Source: Phlegmacium glaucopus
Taxonomy: Eukaryota; Basidiomycota; Agaricomycetes; Agaricales; Cortinariaceae
Direction: 5' to 3'
Assembly (NCBI GenBank): GCA_015039465.1
Contig: MU130698.1
Span: forward strand, 112,317-176,316
Length of the DNA: 64,000 nucleotides
Below the pieces are notes generated by a model, which saw only the letters and a program-made list of their open reading frames with translations, was not told the DNA's origin and did not search any database. Positions within the stretch are counted from its first letter, which is position 1. Every line of letters starts with the position of its first letter. The translations under genes were made by a program, and so were the position numbers. Shown in pieces: positions 34,297 to 45,566 of the stretch.

Positions 34297-36117
34297 ATGT
34301 CTACGATGCCCGACGTGACTATTCCCCTACTGTCAGATATCCTACCGTCCTCTGTGCCTATGCTCGAAGCCGATGGAAATAACTGGGCGACGTTCTATGT
34401 TCATTTCCGAGGTGCTGTCGAGGCGAGAGGCTTTTGGAGCCATTTTGATGGGCCGTTGTCTGTCCCGGTACTGTCAACCGAGCCTACCGCAGCCGAGATC
34501 GCTGCAAAGGGTCAGTGGGATGGAAACGAGAGATTCGCGAAGACATTACTTACCCAGTGTTTGCCGGACTCGATCGTGATGGAGGTTTATTCCAAGGAAA
34601 CGGTGCGAGAGAGGTGGGAAGCTGTGGTGAAAGGGTATGGGGTCACAGGGGTGGTGTATGCAGAGACGGAGTGGAGGGCAAAGTTAGAGGCTGGCGACGA
34701 AGTGTTGATGGATGAGCCAAGATGGAAAGGCGGTAGAGACCAGGAGCAGGTTGAGTGTCGGGATTGTGGACAGATGGGGCACGTCAGGTTGAGGTGTTCA
34801 AGTCCAAGGAAATCCAGAAACGACTCACGGAATACTGCAGAAGAAAAGTCGAACCAAAGGATCGAAGGGCCATCTGAAACTGCGACTGAAGAAGCAAAGG
34901 GAGCGGAGGGTGTCGAGGAAGAGGTTGAAGTCGCCGAGGAGGAACCTAGGGACTGGTTTCAGGACGCAATCGACGAAATGATCAAAGAAAAAGACCTACC
35001 AACTGAATTTACGGGCAATGTTGAGGTAGATTCCAAGGTCTTGGATGACGAGGAATCCCGGGCGGCAGTGGAAGAGGTTGTTGGTGGTAGCTGTTTCCGA
35101 GTTGTCGAGAAGACGAGGGATTGGTTAGAAGAGGCGGTGGATGAAATGATAGCGGATGAAGAGAGATTGGCGAGGGAAGAAATGAGCAAAGAGGAGAGCC
35201 CGGTGGTCGTCAAGTTTTTTGGCAACAAGTCCAGAGATGCCTCCGCAGCGATGGAACCGAGAGTAAACGGCGAAATCGAAGAGCTCTGTGGCCCAAGACA
35301 TGCCAGTCATACATCTCATCATCAACATCACTGCATTAACCTCGAAGAAACTCCAGATGCGAAAGTGAAAGTCGACGAACGAAATGCCTATTTTGACAAT
35401 TCATCAGTACATTATTTCGAAGAGGAAGAAACAAAGACTTACGAGCTTCAAGATGAAACACCCGATGATATTCAAGTGGACGCACCAAATGGAAAGGACG
35501 AGGTTGTCCTTGGGAAGGAACCAGATAAGGTTGAGATTCGCGAGTGGGGAGAGCCTTGGACAAAGAGAGGCGCCACTGAACTAGGAGGAGAGGTTGACGA
35601 AGAGCCGAATGGTGTACAGATCCACTGGCTAGACACGAAGTGCATCGTTGTCAAACGAAATGGTTACCTTAACGCGATGGACATATTGGCGATGCTGGAG
35701 AATTGGAACATGGTGGACATACCTGAGGGGGAGCAAGTACAGGGGGTGAAATGGATTTTCTGGATGAAAACGGTCACGGCGGTCAGATATGAGGAACGGT
35801 TAGAGATTCGAGGAGCTTACAAAGTAGCTGGCGCTCGCGTTTTCGACACATACGCACCGGTGGGCCAGCAAACCTCAGTCAAGATAGCCATAGCGGCCGT
35901 CTGTCGACCTCAAAAAGGGATTTATTCGTCGACCCGAAAATACTCAATACGGCCAGCGATGCTCTGGAACGATGTGGTACCGAGTAACCAGGAGTTAGTT
36001 GAAAAGAAGATGGAGATGAAGACTGAAAAGGACGCACGAGTTGGATGTCGATGGAAGTTTGGAAGGGATGAAAGGATTTTTGGAATATGTTGCCGAGGAG
36101 AATTTCTTGGAGGGTGA
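34297..36117 (+). CDS. Gag with zinc knuckle fused to a reverse-transcriptase fragment, 606 aa
   Basis: Single exon, ATG 34297. Residues about 20-120 resemble the Copia Gag region (LEADGNNWATFYVHFRGAV, FAKTLLTQCLPDSI). A CCHC zinc knuckle follows (CRDCGQMGHVRLRC, residues about 153-166). A long acidic Glu-rich stretch comes next with a twofold repeated motif (DWFQDAIDEMIKE and DWLEEAVDEMIAD), and then the start of the Copia reverse-transcriptase domain (MVDIPEGEQVQGVKWIF, DTYAPVGQQTSVKIAIA). Protease, integrase and the catalytic YVDD part are absent. The frame has stayed open across several deletion joints, which may mean the product is still needed for packaging, or only that the element is young. 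Confidence 0.85.
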   Translation: MSTMPDVTIPLLSDILPSSVPMLEADGNNWATFYVHFRGAVEARGFWSHFDGPLSVPVLSTEPTAAEIAAKGQWDGNERFAKTLLTQCLPDSIVMEVYSKETVRERWEAVVKGYGVTGVVYAETEWRAKLEAGDEVLMDEPRWKGGRDQEQVECRDCGQMGHVRLRCSSPRKSRNDSRNTAEEKSNQRIEGPSETATEEAKGAEGVEEEVEVAEEEPRDWFQDAIDEMIKEKDLPTEFTGNVEVDSKVLDDEESRAAVEEVVGGSCFRVVEKTRDWLEEAVDEMIADEERLAREEMSKEESPVVVKFFGNKSRDASAAMEPRVNGEIEELCGPRHASHTSHHQHHCINLEETPDAKVKVDERNAYFDNSSVHYFEEEETKTYELQDETPDDIQVDAPNGKDEVVLGKEPDKVEIREWGEPWTKRGATELGGEVDEEPNGVQIHWLDTKCIVVKRNGYLNAMDILAMLENWNMVDIPEGEQVQGVKWIFWMKTVTAVRYEERLEIRGAYKVAGARVFDTYAPVGQQTSVKIAIAAVCRPQKGIYSSTRKYSIRPAMLWNDVVPSNQELVEKKMEMKTEKDARVGCRWKFGRDERIFGICCRGEFLGG

Positions 36118-36149
36118 AGGAGTCGAGCTTGTAACCGTTTGAGGGGGAG

Positions 36150-36372
36150 TGTTGGAATATGTTATCCGCGGGGCAAACGGTCACAAGCAGTATCATGTGC
36201 GATAGGCACCATCAAGCGCTCGATCAGCGCTCTCAGCGTTGCTATGCCCGAGTCACTTCTTGGACCTTCGTAGTTAATTAAAAGTCATATTTGTACTATC
36301 TACTACAAGCCATAGCGTATATAAATCCAGTATCGTACTTGAATAAATCGGATTCTCGCTATCGTTCTTACA
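36150..36372 (+). repeat. 3' LTR of the Copia element
   Basis: Same length as the 5' LTR; the two visible differences lie in the ATCCAGTATC-TACT-GAATAAAT segment. Confidence 0.95.
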
Positions 36373-36377
36373 CATAT

Positions 36378-37359
36378 GATACCATGGGCAGCGTTAGCTT
36401 TCTTTGTACTCAACCGCAAAGCTGCCGCATGAAAAAAAAAATCTGGCTATGTTCTATTCCCAACTTTCAACGATTTTAAACAGTTATCAAACCCGAATGT
36501 GTGTTTCATGAATTACCCTCCAACGATTTCAACTGGATGTAATGGCGGAATCAACCCCATTTCCTGGAATTTAAATGATAGATCAAACCGCCAGATTTAG
36601 AAAAATAGGTAGGATCGCCTTATGCCAAAACCTGTCAAACCCTAGCCTCTGAACAGAACAAAACCCTTGTTCTAAGAAAAGAAGAATACCTTTAAATTGT
36701 ATGTCAATGAAACGAGGCGGCCAGCCATGGGTGACGACTGTTACTCGGGAACTACTAGTAGAACATGTGTGAAAATCTTGGCGAAACATTACATGGATGC
36801 CGGTGGCTGTTAAATTTGAAATGACGAGGAGATGGATACAAAAAGCGTTTGAATATGATTAACCAGGCCGCAGTGTGTAAAGTCAGCTATGCTTGACGAT
36901 TACTCAGGAACTGAACATATGAGAGGCGAAAATATCGGGATAAGTATACGTACATGCAGGCCAGTGGCTATGAGCGGCTGAAGGATATACGGAGATAACC
37001 CATAAACGAGTTTTGACGGGCTCGAGCCCTATGCTTCGAAAGTACTCATTAGCACCTAAACCAACAGTGTGGAACAGAAGACTTACAGATATTGGGTGGA
37101 AGTAGCAGCGTAAGAGTTTCGCACATTACAATAACGAATTTCGAAAGTCGTAGATACGAACCAGTCAATGAACTATGATAGATTCCGAAAAACACTGACG
37201 TAACAAGAACCGTTCGGTGAACGTCTTGACCATTAGTCCATGGAGGTACAAACTGTCTAAACGGTCGAATCAATAATTGATATAGCTGTGAGGCAAACCA
37301 TGACATATCTGCAGAGTGCAAGGCTTGATTCATTAATTAGAAAATGTTCCCTGCATTTA
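36378..37359. other. Duplicated flank, second unit
   Basis: Matches 30910-31160 at its start and 40640-41400 over 36590-37330 (shared AACCCTAGCCTCT, GAGGCGGCCAGCC, TACGTGCAGGCC-like, CACCTAAACCAACAGTG). No gene supported. Confidence 0.7.
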
Positions 37360-38021
37360 CAGGGTTTTGCATAATTCCGTGAACGGCGTGATTTTAGTTT
37401 TCCGGCGTGATGTGACATGACTTCCTAAATAGGGCAAGGGTTGAGGATTATCAATAACCGCTCTCTGCATTCTACTGCTCCCCCTCGACGACTGCTGACC
37501 AGCTACAATGGAGACTAAGCCAATTACTTTCTGCTCTCCACCTCACTATTGCTAGATCCTTCCGTCTCTTTTGTCTGGATGCCTGCAGGGAACACAAGAG
37601 AGTGTTTCAATTGCTAGATAAATGTTTCGAGCTGAGTGAAGTCGTTGCTGAATTTCATCGAGATATAAGACAGGGTTGGTGTAGAGAAGGCTGTAGATAC
37701 ATACATTGTATGTCTCCGTCCTCAATTATACATGGCCTGCCAGTGCATTTGCTGAATGGATTGACGACCTGGCCAAAACGCTCATAGTTGCGCAAAACCT
37801 TTGAGACGAAGGCGATAGAAAATTTGAGCTCAGTCTCAGTCTCGTATATCCCGACATATCAAGCCCTCATCAAAGTACCAAGTAACAATTCAGATCATTA
37901 GATAGAGGAGCAGGTATAACAGATCAATCTTGTCTTCATCATCTTACCTTTTTAGGCTGACAAGGTCACATCACGCCGGAAAACTAAAATCACGCTGTTC
38001 ACGGAATTATGCAAAACCCTG
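37360..38021. mobile_element. MITE, 662 bp, TA target duplication
   Basis: Terminal inverted repeats of about 57 bp start CAGGGTTTTGCATAATTCC at the left (37360) and, inverted, end at 38021. TA lies on each side (37358-37359 and 38022-38023), as in Tc1/mariner-type elements. The copies at the two ends differ by about one base. The interior has no transposase. Confidence 0.88.
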
Positions 38022-38288
38022 TAGAAACACATGCATTTTAGCGTTGTTATCCACGACAAAACAAGTCAAAAGGGGTTGGCTTAAGCCTAAGCCAAAGTAG
38101 TACACATTCATGAGATCTCTCTTGATGGGAACGAGTCACTGTCCTGAAAAAATAAATTTGTGAGCAAATTGTGTACGAAATAGACAAACAAGAGGAACAC
38201 AAGCCCCACATATATAAAGGTATAATCCCGTGGCAGGGGCGACATCAATCTCTTCCCTCAGCTTTGACACAAACCCCTACTACCACGT

Positions 38289-39148
38289 ATGTCGCACTCC
38301 AACTCCAACTCCAACTCCTACCCCAACTTCTACACCTCCCCATGGTCCCAACCACATACAAATCAACAACCGCCGCCTCTCCCTCAATTTTTCTCTCCCA
38401 CTGTCTTGGGAGCACATGCCAACACCATGCCCTTGGGTGCACAACCCTTTCATAGCTGGCCATTCTGGTTTGGCCCTCTCTATCAGGGAACAACTGAACA
38501 GTATCAAGATCAACCTCCAAGCGCAGGCCCTAGTCGCAATCAACGCGGCGGAGGGCACCGCAGGACGGTGTCCACAGCAACATACCAAGTTTTACATGGG
38601 TCATCCAGAACAATCAGAAGTGATCGTTCCGCTGGCACCTATTCAGGCATGGCCTGGATGGGTGCCGACAACAACGCAGGAACTGGCAGGCCATCACGAC
38701 CCCCGTCAGGGAACCCATCAGCCAAGTCGTACAACAGGCATCGCTCCGCTGCCTCCTGGACTCGGAGGCGTATGGAGGATATCTCAGTCTATGAAGTCCC
38801 TCTCATAGACTTGCCAGTAGGAAGTACGTTGATTTCACAATCCATCCTTTATCAATTCTTCATTGACATTTACATCCCTTAGCAGGCAGCATGACTACAG
38901 GGGGCTCGAATGGCCCTGCTGTCATTCCAACAGTATCTCCACCTGCGCCGCAGCCGCCAATACCTGCACCCGCTGCGTCCACGTCGTCAGCCACTTCCGG
39001 GGTGTCCGACGAGGACACACAGACCACAGATGCACAAGAAAGTGCGTACCTTTTTTGATTTTGCGAAAAGCGTAGCTAACATACATTTGCAGGGTCGGTT
39101 GAAGATGAGGATTATGATACGGTCTTACTTGGGTCCAATACCGAATAG
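38289..39148 (+). CDS. Pro/Ser/Asn-rich protein, 248 aa, three exons (copy 2, intact)
   Basis: ATG 38289. Exons 38289-38823, 38886-39041 and 39093-39148 give 249 codons with stop. The N-terminus is low-complexity (SNSNSNSYPN, QQPPPLPQF). Then come PFWFGPLYQGTTEQ, an Arg/Gly-rich segment (RNQRGGGHRRT), AWMGADNNAGTGRPSRPP, SWTRRRMEDISVYEVP, a Pro/Ser/Thr stretch (GGSNGPAVIPTVSPPAPQ) and an acidic end (VEDEDYDTV). No membrane span or known domain. Broken copies at 31.2 and 41.7 kb keep the same introns, so the gene model is supported by comparison. Function unknown. The RGG-like and acidic parts would suit a nuclear or RNA-binding role, but that is a guess. Confidence 0.65.
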
Positions 39149-39744
39149 CGTTATTGAAGGAGCGATCCATTCCCTGAGAGATTCAAGTTCAATCCAATCA
39201 GTGGACGTGATCTGTTTGTCGGTACCTTGGTGTTATGCCTTCCTCGTTTTGTGATATATTATATGCTGCATACTAGTAGAAGTCGTCGACTGAGATAGGA
39301 GCATTATCGATGGACGTGAGACCCTTGACAATGTCACAGTGACAGGTGTCATTTCGACGAATCCAAAAATGGCAATGAGAACCAGTTTAGGGTTGGTGCA
39401 TACAACAATCTGGATGTATTCTGCTCAAAATAATGCGAAAAATGACCAGACACGCCTCTCGGTACGCCGCAATACTTTAATGAAACCACGAGGTAAGTAT
39501 TCCAAGAATTTAGTTTCAGCCTTGTTTTCCAATTTCTTGTGGTTTCCGGTAACATCAATTTGTTGAGCGCTATTAAATGCAGCCTGCACCCCTGGCTCAA
39601 GTATGACATAAATGCGGCTTTATTTAAGAACAAAAAAATACACGTTTGTGGGTGCCGTACTCCTTTTGGGTGACATCTTCGTTGAAGGACGGGACCGATC
39701 TCCTGTACATCTTACGATACCAGTGAGGAATATTGCACTTTATG
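39149..39744. other. Duplicated flank and dispersed repeat
   Basis: 39419-39720 matches 53405-53700 (shared ACTCTCGGTA/CCTCTCGGTA, ATGCGGCTTTATTTAAGAA, GTTTGTGGGTGCC, GTGACATCTTCGTT). 39150-39400 matches flanks near 31900 and 42500. Confidence 0.65.
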
Positions 39745-40330
39745 AACAAGACCACCGGTACTTTTCTCAACCGCTATTGGGTTAATGCTTCTTTCACTGG
39801 CACCTATTATTCCCATCATTTCTGACTTCCACCTCGATAAAAGTCTTTGATTCTAGAGAGCACAACGTGGAACTGTTCCTTTTGTTATTACTTATCTTCA
39901 GGTATCCAATGTCCTCGTAATAAACATAACACTCATGAATTACAGGAATATCACGGCTTGTCTGCCGTCATACGTCTTGCTAAAAAATACAAAGGACTTG
40001 CAATTCTGGGAATACAGATTTTATGGCGCCTCTCTTTTCCCGTATATGTATTAATTCATCTATTTCTTTCTTTTTTATACCTACTCATTTTGTAATACTT
40101 CTCCGTCAGGAAAATACCACAGCAGATCAGTGGCAGTTCCTCAACACCGAAAACACCCTGGAAGACATTGTACTCTTTGCTAAACCATTTGCTCATCCAG
40201 ATTCCGCTCATCCATCCACTGACAACTACACCATGTCATCCGCTCGTCGGTTTTCCTGTTCATCTTAGCAAAATACCTCTGAAATTTAACTCGCTAAACG
40301 CAAGACTGGACTGACCTGAATAACCCTGAC
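39745..40330 (+). pseudogene. S28 peptidase copy 3, broken
   Basis: Pieces: FLNRYWVNA (39764), EYHGLSAVIRLAKKYKG (39945), ENTTADQWQFLNTENTLED (40110-40170) and FAHPDSAHPS. A deletion removes the GGPVF segment, WEHRFYG is shifted, and the nucleophile region is missing after about 40270. Confidence 0.85.
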
Positions 40331-40379
40331 TATCCTAGCGAATGGTTTGTGTGCTCTGTCACTGAATGATTGGATTGGA

Positions 40380-40618
40380 ACGTGAGCTTGGGGACAATGT
40401 TTTCGAGGTGGGAGGCAGTGAAGGAGACGTTGGATGCTGCGAAGGCGGGTTGCTTAGCGTCTTACAGCTTTCTGGTACTTCTTCATCCATCAGCAGAAGT
40501 AAACAGCGAGTCGGGGCAATGCTGCATTAGAGCATTGGCCTCATATAAGAGCATAGTGCCGGCTCACGATCCCAAGAGCTATTACTGCCCTTATGAAGAG
40601 ATCTATAACCGCGATTAA
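40380..40618 (+). pseudogene. Unidentified coding remnant, second copy
   Basis: Open for about 77 codons (SRWEAVKETLDAAKAG ... YCPYEEIYNRD), ending at TAA 40616-40618. Paralogue of 33546-33970, where it is more decayed. No start or known domain seen. Confidence 0.45.
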
Positions 40619-41600
40619 GCGTCAAAACGCCTTTCTTCATGGCAAATTATACATTGACCGGCTAGATTTAGAAAAATAGCTAGGACCAGCTTATTCCAAA
40701 TCCGTCGAACCCTAGCCTCTCAATCAAAAAGAACCCTCATTCTAACACCTTTAAATTGTGCGTCAATAAAATGAGGCGGCCAGCCGTGGATAACGATGTT
40801 ACTCGGGAACTAGAACATGTGTGAGAAGGTGAAAACCCTTCGCGAAACACTACATAGATGCCAATGGCTGTTCAGTGAGAAGATGGATTGTATGAACATT
40901 AACGAGGCAGCCGCGTGCAAAGTCAGCCGCGCCTTGACAATATTACTCGGGAACTGAACACATATAGGAGGGCGAAATCTTGGCATATACGTACGTGCAG
41001 GCCGGTGGCTATGAGCGGCTGAAGTGTTGAGACTAAAACATAAACATTTACTAAAGGGTTATACGGAGATAACTAACCCATAAATGAGTCTTGACGGGTT
41101 CAAGCCCTGTGTTTCGAAATTACTCATTAGCACCTAAACCAACAGTGTTGAACAGAAGACTCACAGATATTCAGCAGACATCCTAAGAGTTTCGCACCTT
41201 ACAATAATGAAAGGAACCAGATATTTTTGCTGTCGATGAACTATCGGAAAAAGGTAATGTACAAAAAAACCGTCGGTTGAACGAGGTGACTACTATTAGT
41301 CTGTTGAGGTACCAACTTTCTAAATGGACGAGTCAACAAATGGAGGTGCATTAAGATGGCTGTTAAGCAAACCATGAGGTATTCATAAATTACCAGCTTT
41401 CAGAAACACATGTATTTTAGCCTCGTTTTCCACGACAAATCATAGCAAGTCCAAAGGGATTGGGTTAAGCCTAAGCCAAAGTAGTGCAGATTCATGAGAT
41501 CTTGATGGTAACGAGTCACTGTCCTGAAAAAAAAAATTGTGAGCAAATTGTGTACGAAATAAACAAACAAGAAACACAAGCACCACATATATAAAGCTAT
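40619..41600. other. Duplicated flank, third unit
   Basis: Parallels 36590-37350 and 38030-38230. No independent gene. Confidence 0.65.
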
Positions 41601-41665
41601 AATCCCATGGTAGGGGCGGCAGCAATCCCTTCCCTCAGCTTTGACACAAACCCCTACTACCACGT

Positions 41666-42490
41666 ATGTCGCACTCCAACTCCAACTCCAACTCCATCCC
41701 CCACTCTCACACCTCCCCATGGTCCCAACCACCTACAAATCAACAACCACCACCTCTCCCACAATTTTCCCCCCTCCACCCATTGTGGGAGCGCAACCTT
41801 TCTATAGCTTCCCGTTCTGGTTCGGCCTTGTGTACCAGGGAACAACCGAACAGCATCAAGACCGACCTCCAACCTCAGGCCCCAGTCACAATCGACACGG
41901 AGGAGGGCGCCACAGGACGGGGTCAACACCATACGCAAGTTCACATGGGTTATCCGAGATGATCGTAGGAGACCATTCCGCTAGCACCCATCCAGGCCAT
42001 GCCTGGATGGGTGCTGGCAATAATGCAGGAAATGGCGGGGCATCAAGACCCCCGTATCCACAGCCAGCTCGTACAACAGGCGCCGCTCTGCTGCCTCCTG
42101 GACTCGGAGGTGTACAGAGGATGTCTCAATGTATGAAGTCCCTCTCGTGGACCTGCCAGTAGGAAGTATGTTGATTTCCCAATCCATCCTTTATCAATTC
42201 TTCATTGACATTTACATCCTTTAGCAGGCAGCACGACTACAGGGGGCTCAAATGGCCCTGCTGTCATTCCAACAGTATCTCCACCCACGCCGCAGTCATC
42301 AACACCTGCACCCGCTGCGTCGACTTCGACAGCCACTTCTGTGGTGTCCGACGAGGACGCGGAGACCACTACTGGCACAGATGCACAAGAAAGTACGTAT
42401 CTTTTTTTTGACTTTGCGAAAAGCGTTGCTAACATGTCGGTCGAAGACGATGATGATTATACGATCTGGTCTGAGTCGGATACCGAATAG
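41666..42490 (+). pseudogene. Pro/Ser-rich protein family, copy 3, frameshifted
   Basis: Starts like the intact copy (SNSNSNSIPHSH, QQPPPLPQF), then shifts frame around 41765-41790 and again after SRPP near 42045. Exon 2 (TTGGSNGPAVIPTVSPPTP) is well preserved and the acidic end SESDTE stops at about 42490. The last intron lacks the usual CAG end. Confidence 0.75.
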
Positions 42491-42895
42491 CGTTATTGAA
42501 GGAGCGATTGTTTTCCCTGGAGATTCAAGTTCTTCAATCTGTCGGTACTTTGTTGCTATGGCCTTCCTCACCTTGTACAATGTTATACACTACATAGAAT
42601 GTCATTATCGTGATTTGAAAAGGTCGTCAAATGAGATAGCAGCGTTATCGATGGAGGTGAGTGTTCAGAAGACCCTTGACAATGTCACGGTATGAATGTC
42701 ACTGGGAAAGATCCAAAAATGGCAATAAGAACCAGTTTAGGATTTGTCGGAAAATTCGAGAAAAATGTATCTACACCAATATTGGCCCATATGTCAGTAT
42801 TAGATGATCAGATTTTGGGGTACTCTATCAGCCACAGAACGTTTCTATAAGTGTGATAAGCTTTATTAGCTAGACTAGTAGTTATCATGCCAATT

Positions 42896-43265
42896 CCCCT
42901 TGATCAAACAATTTTGTGCTGAGAGGGTGCATTAATGACTCATTAATGACTATAATACTTATTTCCCCTGGTCAAACATTTTTATACTGAGAGGGTGTAT
43001 CGGTGATGATATTACTTATTTCCCCTGGTCAAATATTTTTGTGCTGAGAAGGTGTATTGGTGATGATACTACTTATTTCCCCTGGTCAAATATTTTTGTG
43101 CTGAGAAGGTGTATTGGTGATGATACTACTTATTTCCCCTGGTCAAATATTTTTGTGCTGAGAAGGTGTATTGGTGATGATACTACTTATTTCCCCTGGT
43201 CAAATATTTTCATACTGAGAAGGTGTATCGGTGATAATACCACTCATTTCCTCTGATCAAATATT
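42896..43265. repeat. 57-bp tandem repeat, seven units
   Basis: CCCCTGGTCAAA or a variant starts at 42896, 42965, 43022, 43079, 43136, 43193 and 43250. Central units are identical; edge units are diverged. The period is a multiple of three, so an artificial frame of LRRCIGDDTTYFPWSNIFV units runs through it. Confidence 0.93.
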
Positions 43266-43439
43266 CTAGTGCCATGTCAGGGCTTACCCATATTATCGAG
43301 TTGATCAACTATCATCTATGATCTGGGACCGGAATTTCTCCTGTGGATTCCAAACACAATACTCACTGGCCAAAAAGAAAGAAAACTAAATAGTAGGTGA
43401 TATTTCAGGCTGACTGTAGCTACTATATATTAGTAGGTA

Positions 43440-44937
43440 TTACTCTGACCATGCCTCGGCACTGGCCCTCCTATTTCCATCCTGGTCTTCCATCTGGTTG
43501 TCTTCCTCCTCCGAATCCTCCTCTGAATCAGCTGCCAAAAGATTCAACACCTTCTTCAAGCCACTGCCCTCGTCACTCTTCTTATCCTTCACCAGACTCG
43601 AGTCGGAATCAGGGAATATCTTCGCATCCCACTGCTTGATGATGTTGATGACAGTCTTCTTCTTTTGTCGTAAGCCAGTCTCTAGAATTGTTAGATATTC
43701 CTCCAAATCCTTGAAATAATGTATGCCGGTGCTTGAGCCTATCTCTTGAAGAGTTTCATCACCCGAAAGTGCCCAGCGAGCCTGAGAAATACTATTAGAA
43801 ACGCAGGATCAATAATATGAGTGGTGATAACATACCAGTACACCACAGGTAGCAATAGCGCCAGGAGTGATGTTCCGGATGTTATGAATCCGAGCCATCG
43901 TCTCGTTTTGGGGATGGAAGGACTCGCCATCCATGAAATGTTTTCCAGCCCTAGGCCCACGAATTAGGGCAACGTAGATCTACATAAAAAGTCAGTTTCA
44001 CAAAAGTAGATACGAAACATGAAAACTCAGTGACTCACCCCCATAAGTTTCGGATTGAGGAAGATTGAAGAAAGCAAATACTCGCCACACCAATTCTTGT
44101 GAAGGATTGGTCCATCGACACTTGAATACACTCCAGTCTCGCTCACCCATCCAATTTCCTCACGGAATTTGGCCTTCCTGATGTCTCGTTTGAAGAGGTC
44201 ACTTTCGGAGGCACCCAAGATCGATGCACAGCTGTGACGAATCCGGGTAGCAGTATTATGTCGTTGGGTGTTGAGACCATTCAGAAACTAGTCACCGGTG
44301 AGTACAGTGCTGTTGAATATGAACTGAACTGACCTGTCGCCGAAGCCACCTTTGATGTAGGGCCTGCTCAGGCTGCTGGAACCTCACCTGAAGGAGATCG
44401 AGAATTTCCTTGAGCTGACCCTGGGACTTATTCTTGTCGTTCTCGAATCTCTCAGCTGCGTTGTAGTGCTCATCAACATCAGTGTCGAAGAGATCATCCC
44501 CGGAGCGAATCCATGGAGCATAAAGAAGAGAAAACTTGTGTCCAGCTTGGTAGACAAAGTGCTCATTGGCGCGACTGCCAGTAGCGGCATCTTCTTCATC
44601 TGAAACTGCAGGTGGAGACTCATGGCGGGTCCTTCGACGTTTGGGCCTATGACTGGAGTTATCATTGTCGTTGTCATTGTTAGTGATATCTGCAAGCTTA
44701 CAACTGAGACGATTCAATTCAGCCTGTGCTATGTTTTTGTCAACTTCGTACTGTCGAGCAATCTCCAAAACACAATCATATGATATCAATTAAAAAATGT
44801 TGCGCCAAGAATAACTAAGCAGTCACCTTGAGCAAGTTGGCAGGGGAAGTGTTGATGCTGAGTACTGGGATGTTCTCAGAATGTGAGGAGGCTGGCGAGT
44901 TGGAACGATTGACTGACTGTGTTGGTAGTGGTGGCAT
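43440..44937 (-). CDS. Conserved transposon-neighbour protein, 424 aa, five exons
   Basis: Minus strand, ATG at 44937. Exons 44827-44937, 44334-44762, 44039-44287, 43836-43979 and 43440-43781 add up to 425 codons with stop; all introns are GT-AG. Features: a Ser/Thr/Pro start, a helical segment (IARQYEVDKNIAQAELNRL), a basic patch (RPKRRRTRH), then a conserved core (GHKFSLLYAPWI, RHNTATRIRHSCASILG, SVDGPILHKNWCGEYL, ALIRGPRAGKHFM, TPGAIATCGVLARWALSGDE) and an acidic C-terminus (ADSEEDSEEEDN). I recall this core as a widespread Agaricomycete family near transposons; no function is known to me. Intact and well spliced, in contrast to its surroundings. Confidence 0.75.
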
Positions 44938-45566
44938 TGTGAATGAGCAGCGAGTAGAAGTATGAGTCGTTGATTCGTACAAAGGTCTACTTTATACATC
45001 GCACAAGCTCTAGGCTTGTGGAGCTGCTCGGAGCTTGCTCCACCTTGACACTTTACATCCACTAATTAATAAAGAATTGACGTGTTGTGCCAATTAAACC
45101 AAGACTGTGGGCGGCTGACCTTTTACAACTTGTGAGGGCTGCCATCATGACACGTGGCGTATGCAGGTTCTTTTAATAGTACTGGTGGGGGTTTGGCACA
45201 GGGGAAGGCTTCAACTAGAAATGCTAACGCGCATACAACTAGCCATATTGCTTTCCGCATCCACTTTAGAAGTATGTGAATGATTTGAAGTGGGTTGTAG
45301 AAGACGGCTGTCGTTGTTGGATGTTGTTGTATTTTAGGTGAATGTTTTTTTTTGAATTGGCCGTTTGAGGAGGTGGGTTGAGGAAGTCGACGTCGATTGG
45401 TACCCTTGTCTAGAGAGAAGTTAGAAAAAAGGAAGATGTGAAAGAAACAAAAGGAAAAAACTTACGATAGCTGATTTCTTTCAATTCCAACAGATCAAAT
45501 CCACCTCCTTGATGAATAGCCAACCAATGTTTCCTAATTTATTTAAGTAGCTCTAGTCTCGTTTGT
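44938..45566. other. Intergenic region, no gene seen
   Basis: Upstream of the minus-strand gene. 45000-45060 has an inverted pair around AGCTCTAGGCTTGTGG / GTGGAGCTGCTCGGAG. Nothing else recognised. Confidence 0.4.

Larger units (their letters stand above)
33976..36372 (+). mobile_element. Young non-autonomous Copia-type LTR retrotransposon, 2397 bp
   Basis: Two 223-bp LTRs (33976-34198 and 36150-36372) start TGTTGGAATATG and end TTCTTACA. They differ at only two bases that I could see, which implies recent insertion. The target duplication CATAT flanks both sides (33971-33975, 36373-36377), and a polypurine tract (GAGGGGGAG) ends at 36149. The LTRs contain a TATATAAATC promoter-like box. 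The interior carries one 606-codon frame and lacks integrase, most of reverse transcriptase and RNase H, so it must have moved with proteins supplied by a full-length relative. The same site is empty in the paralogous unit near 30900. Confidence 0.95.

Noticed and set aside
38245..38588. Minus-strand frames rich in Trp, Ser, Gly and Val
   Set aside because: Shadow of the Pro/Ser/Asn-rich coding strand.
43041..43256. Frame with repeated LRRCIGDDTTYFPW units
   Set aside because: The tandem repeat period of 57 is a multiple of three, so an open frame arises automatically; no start context or flanking exons.
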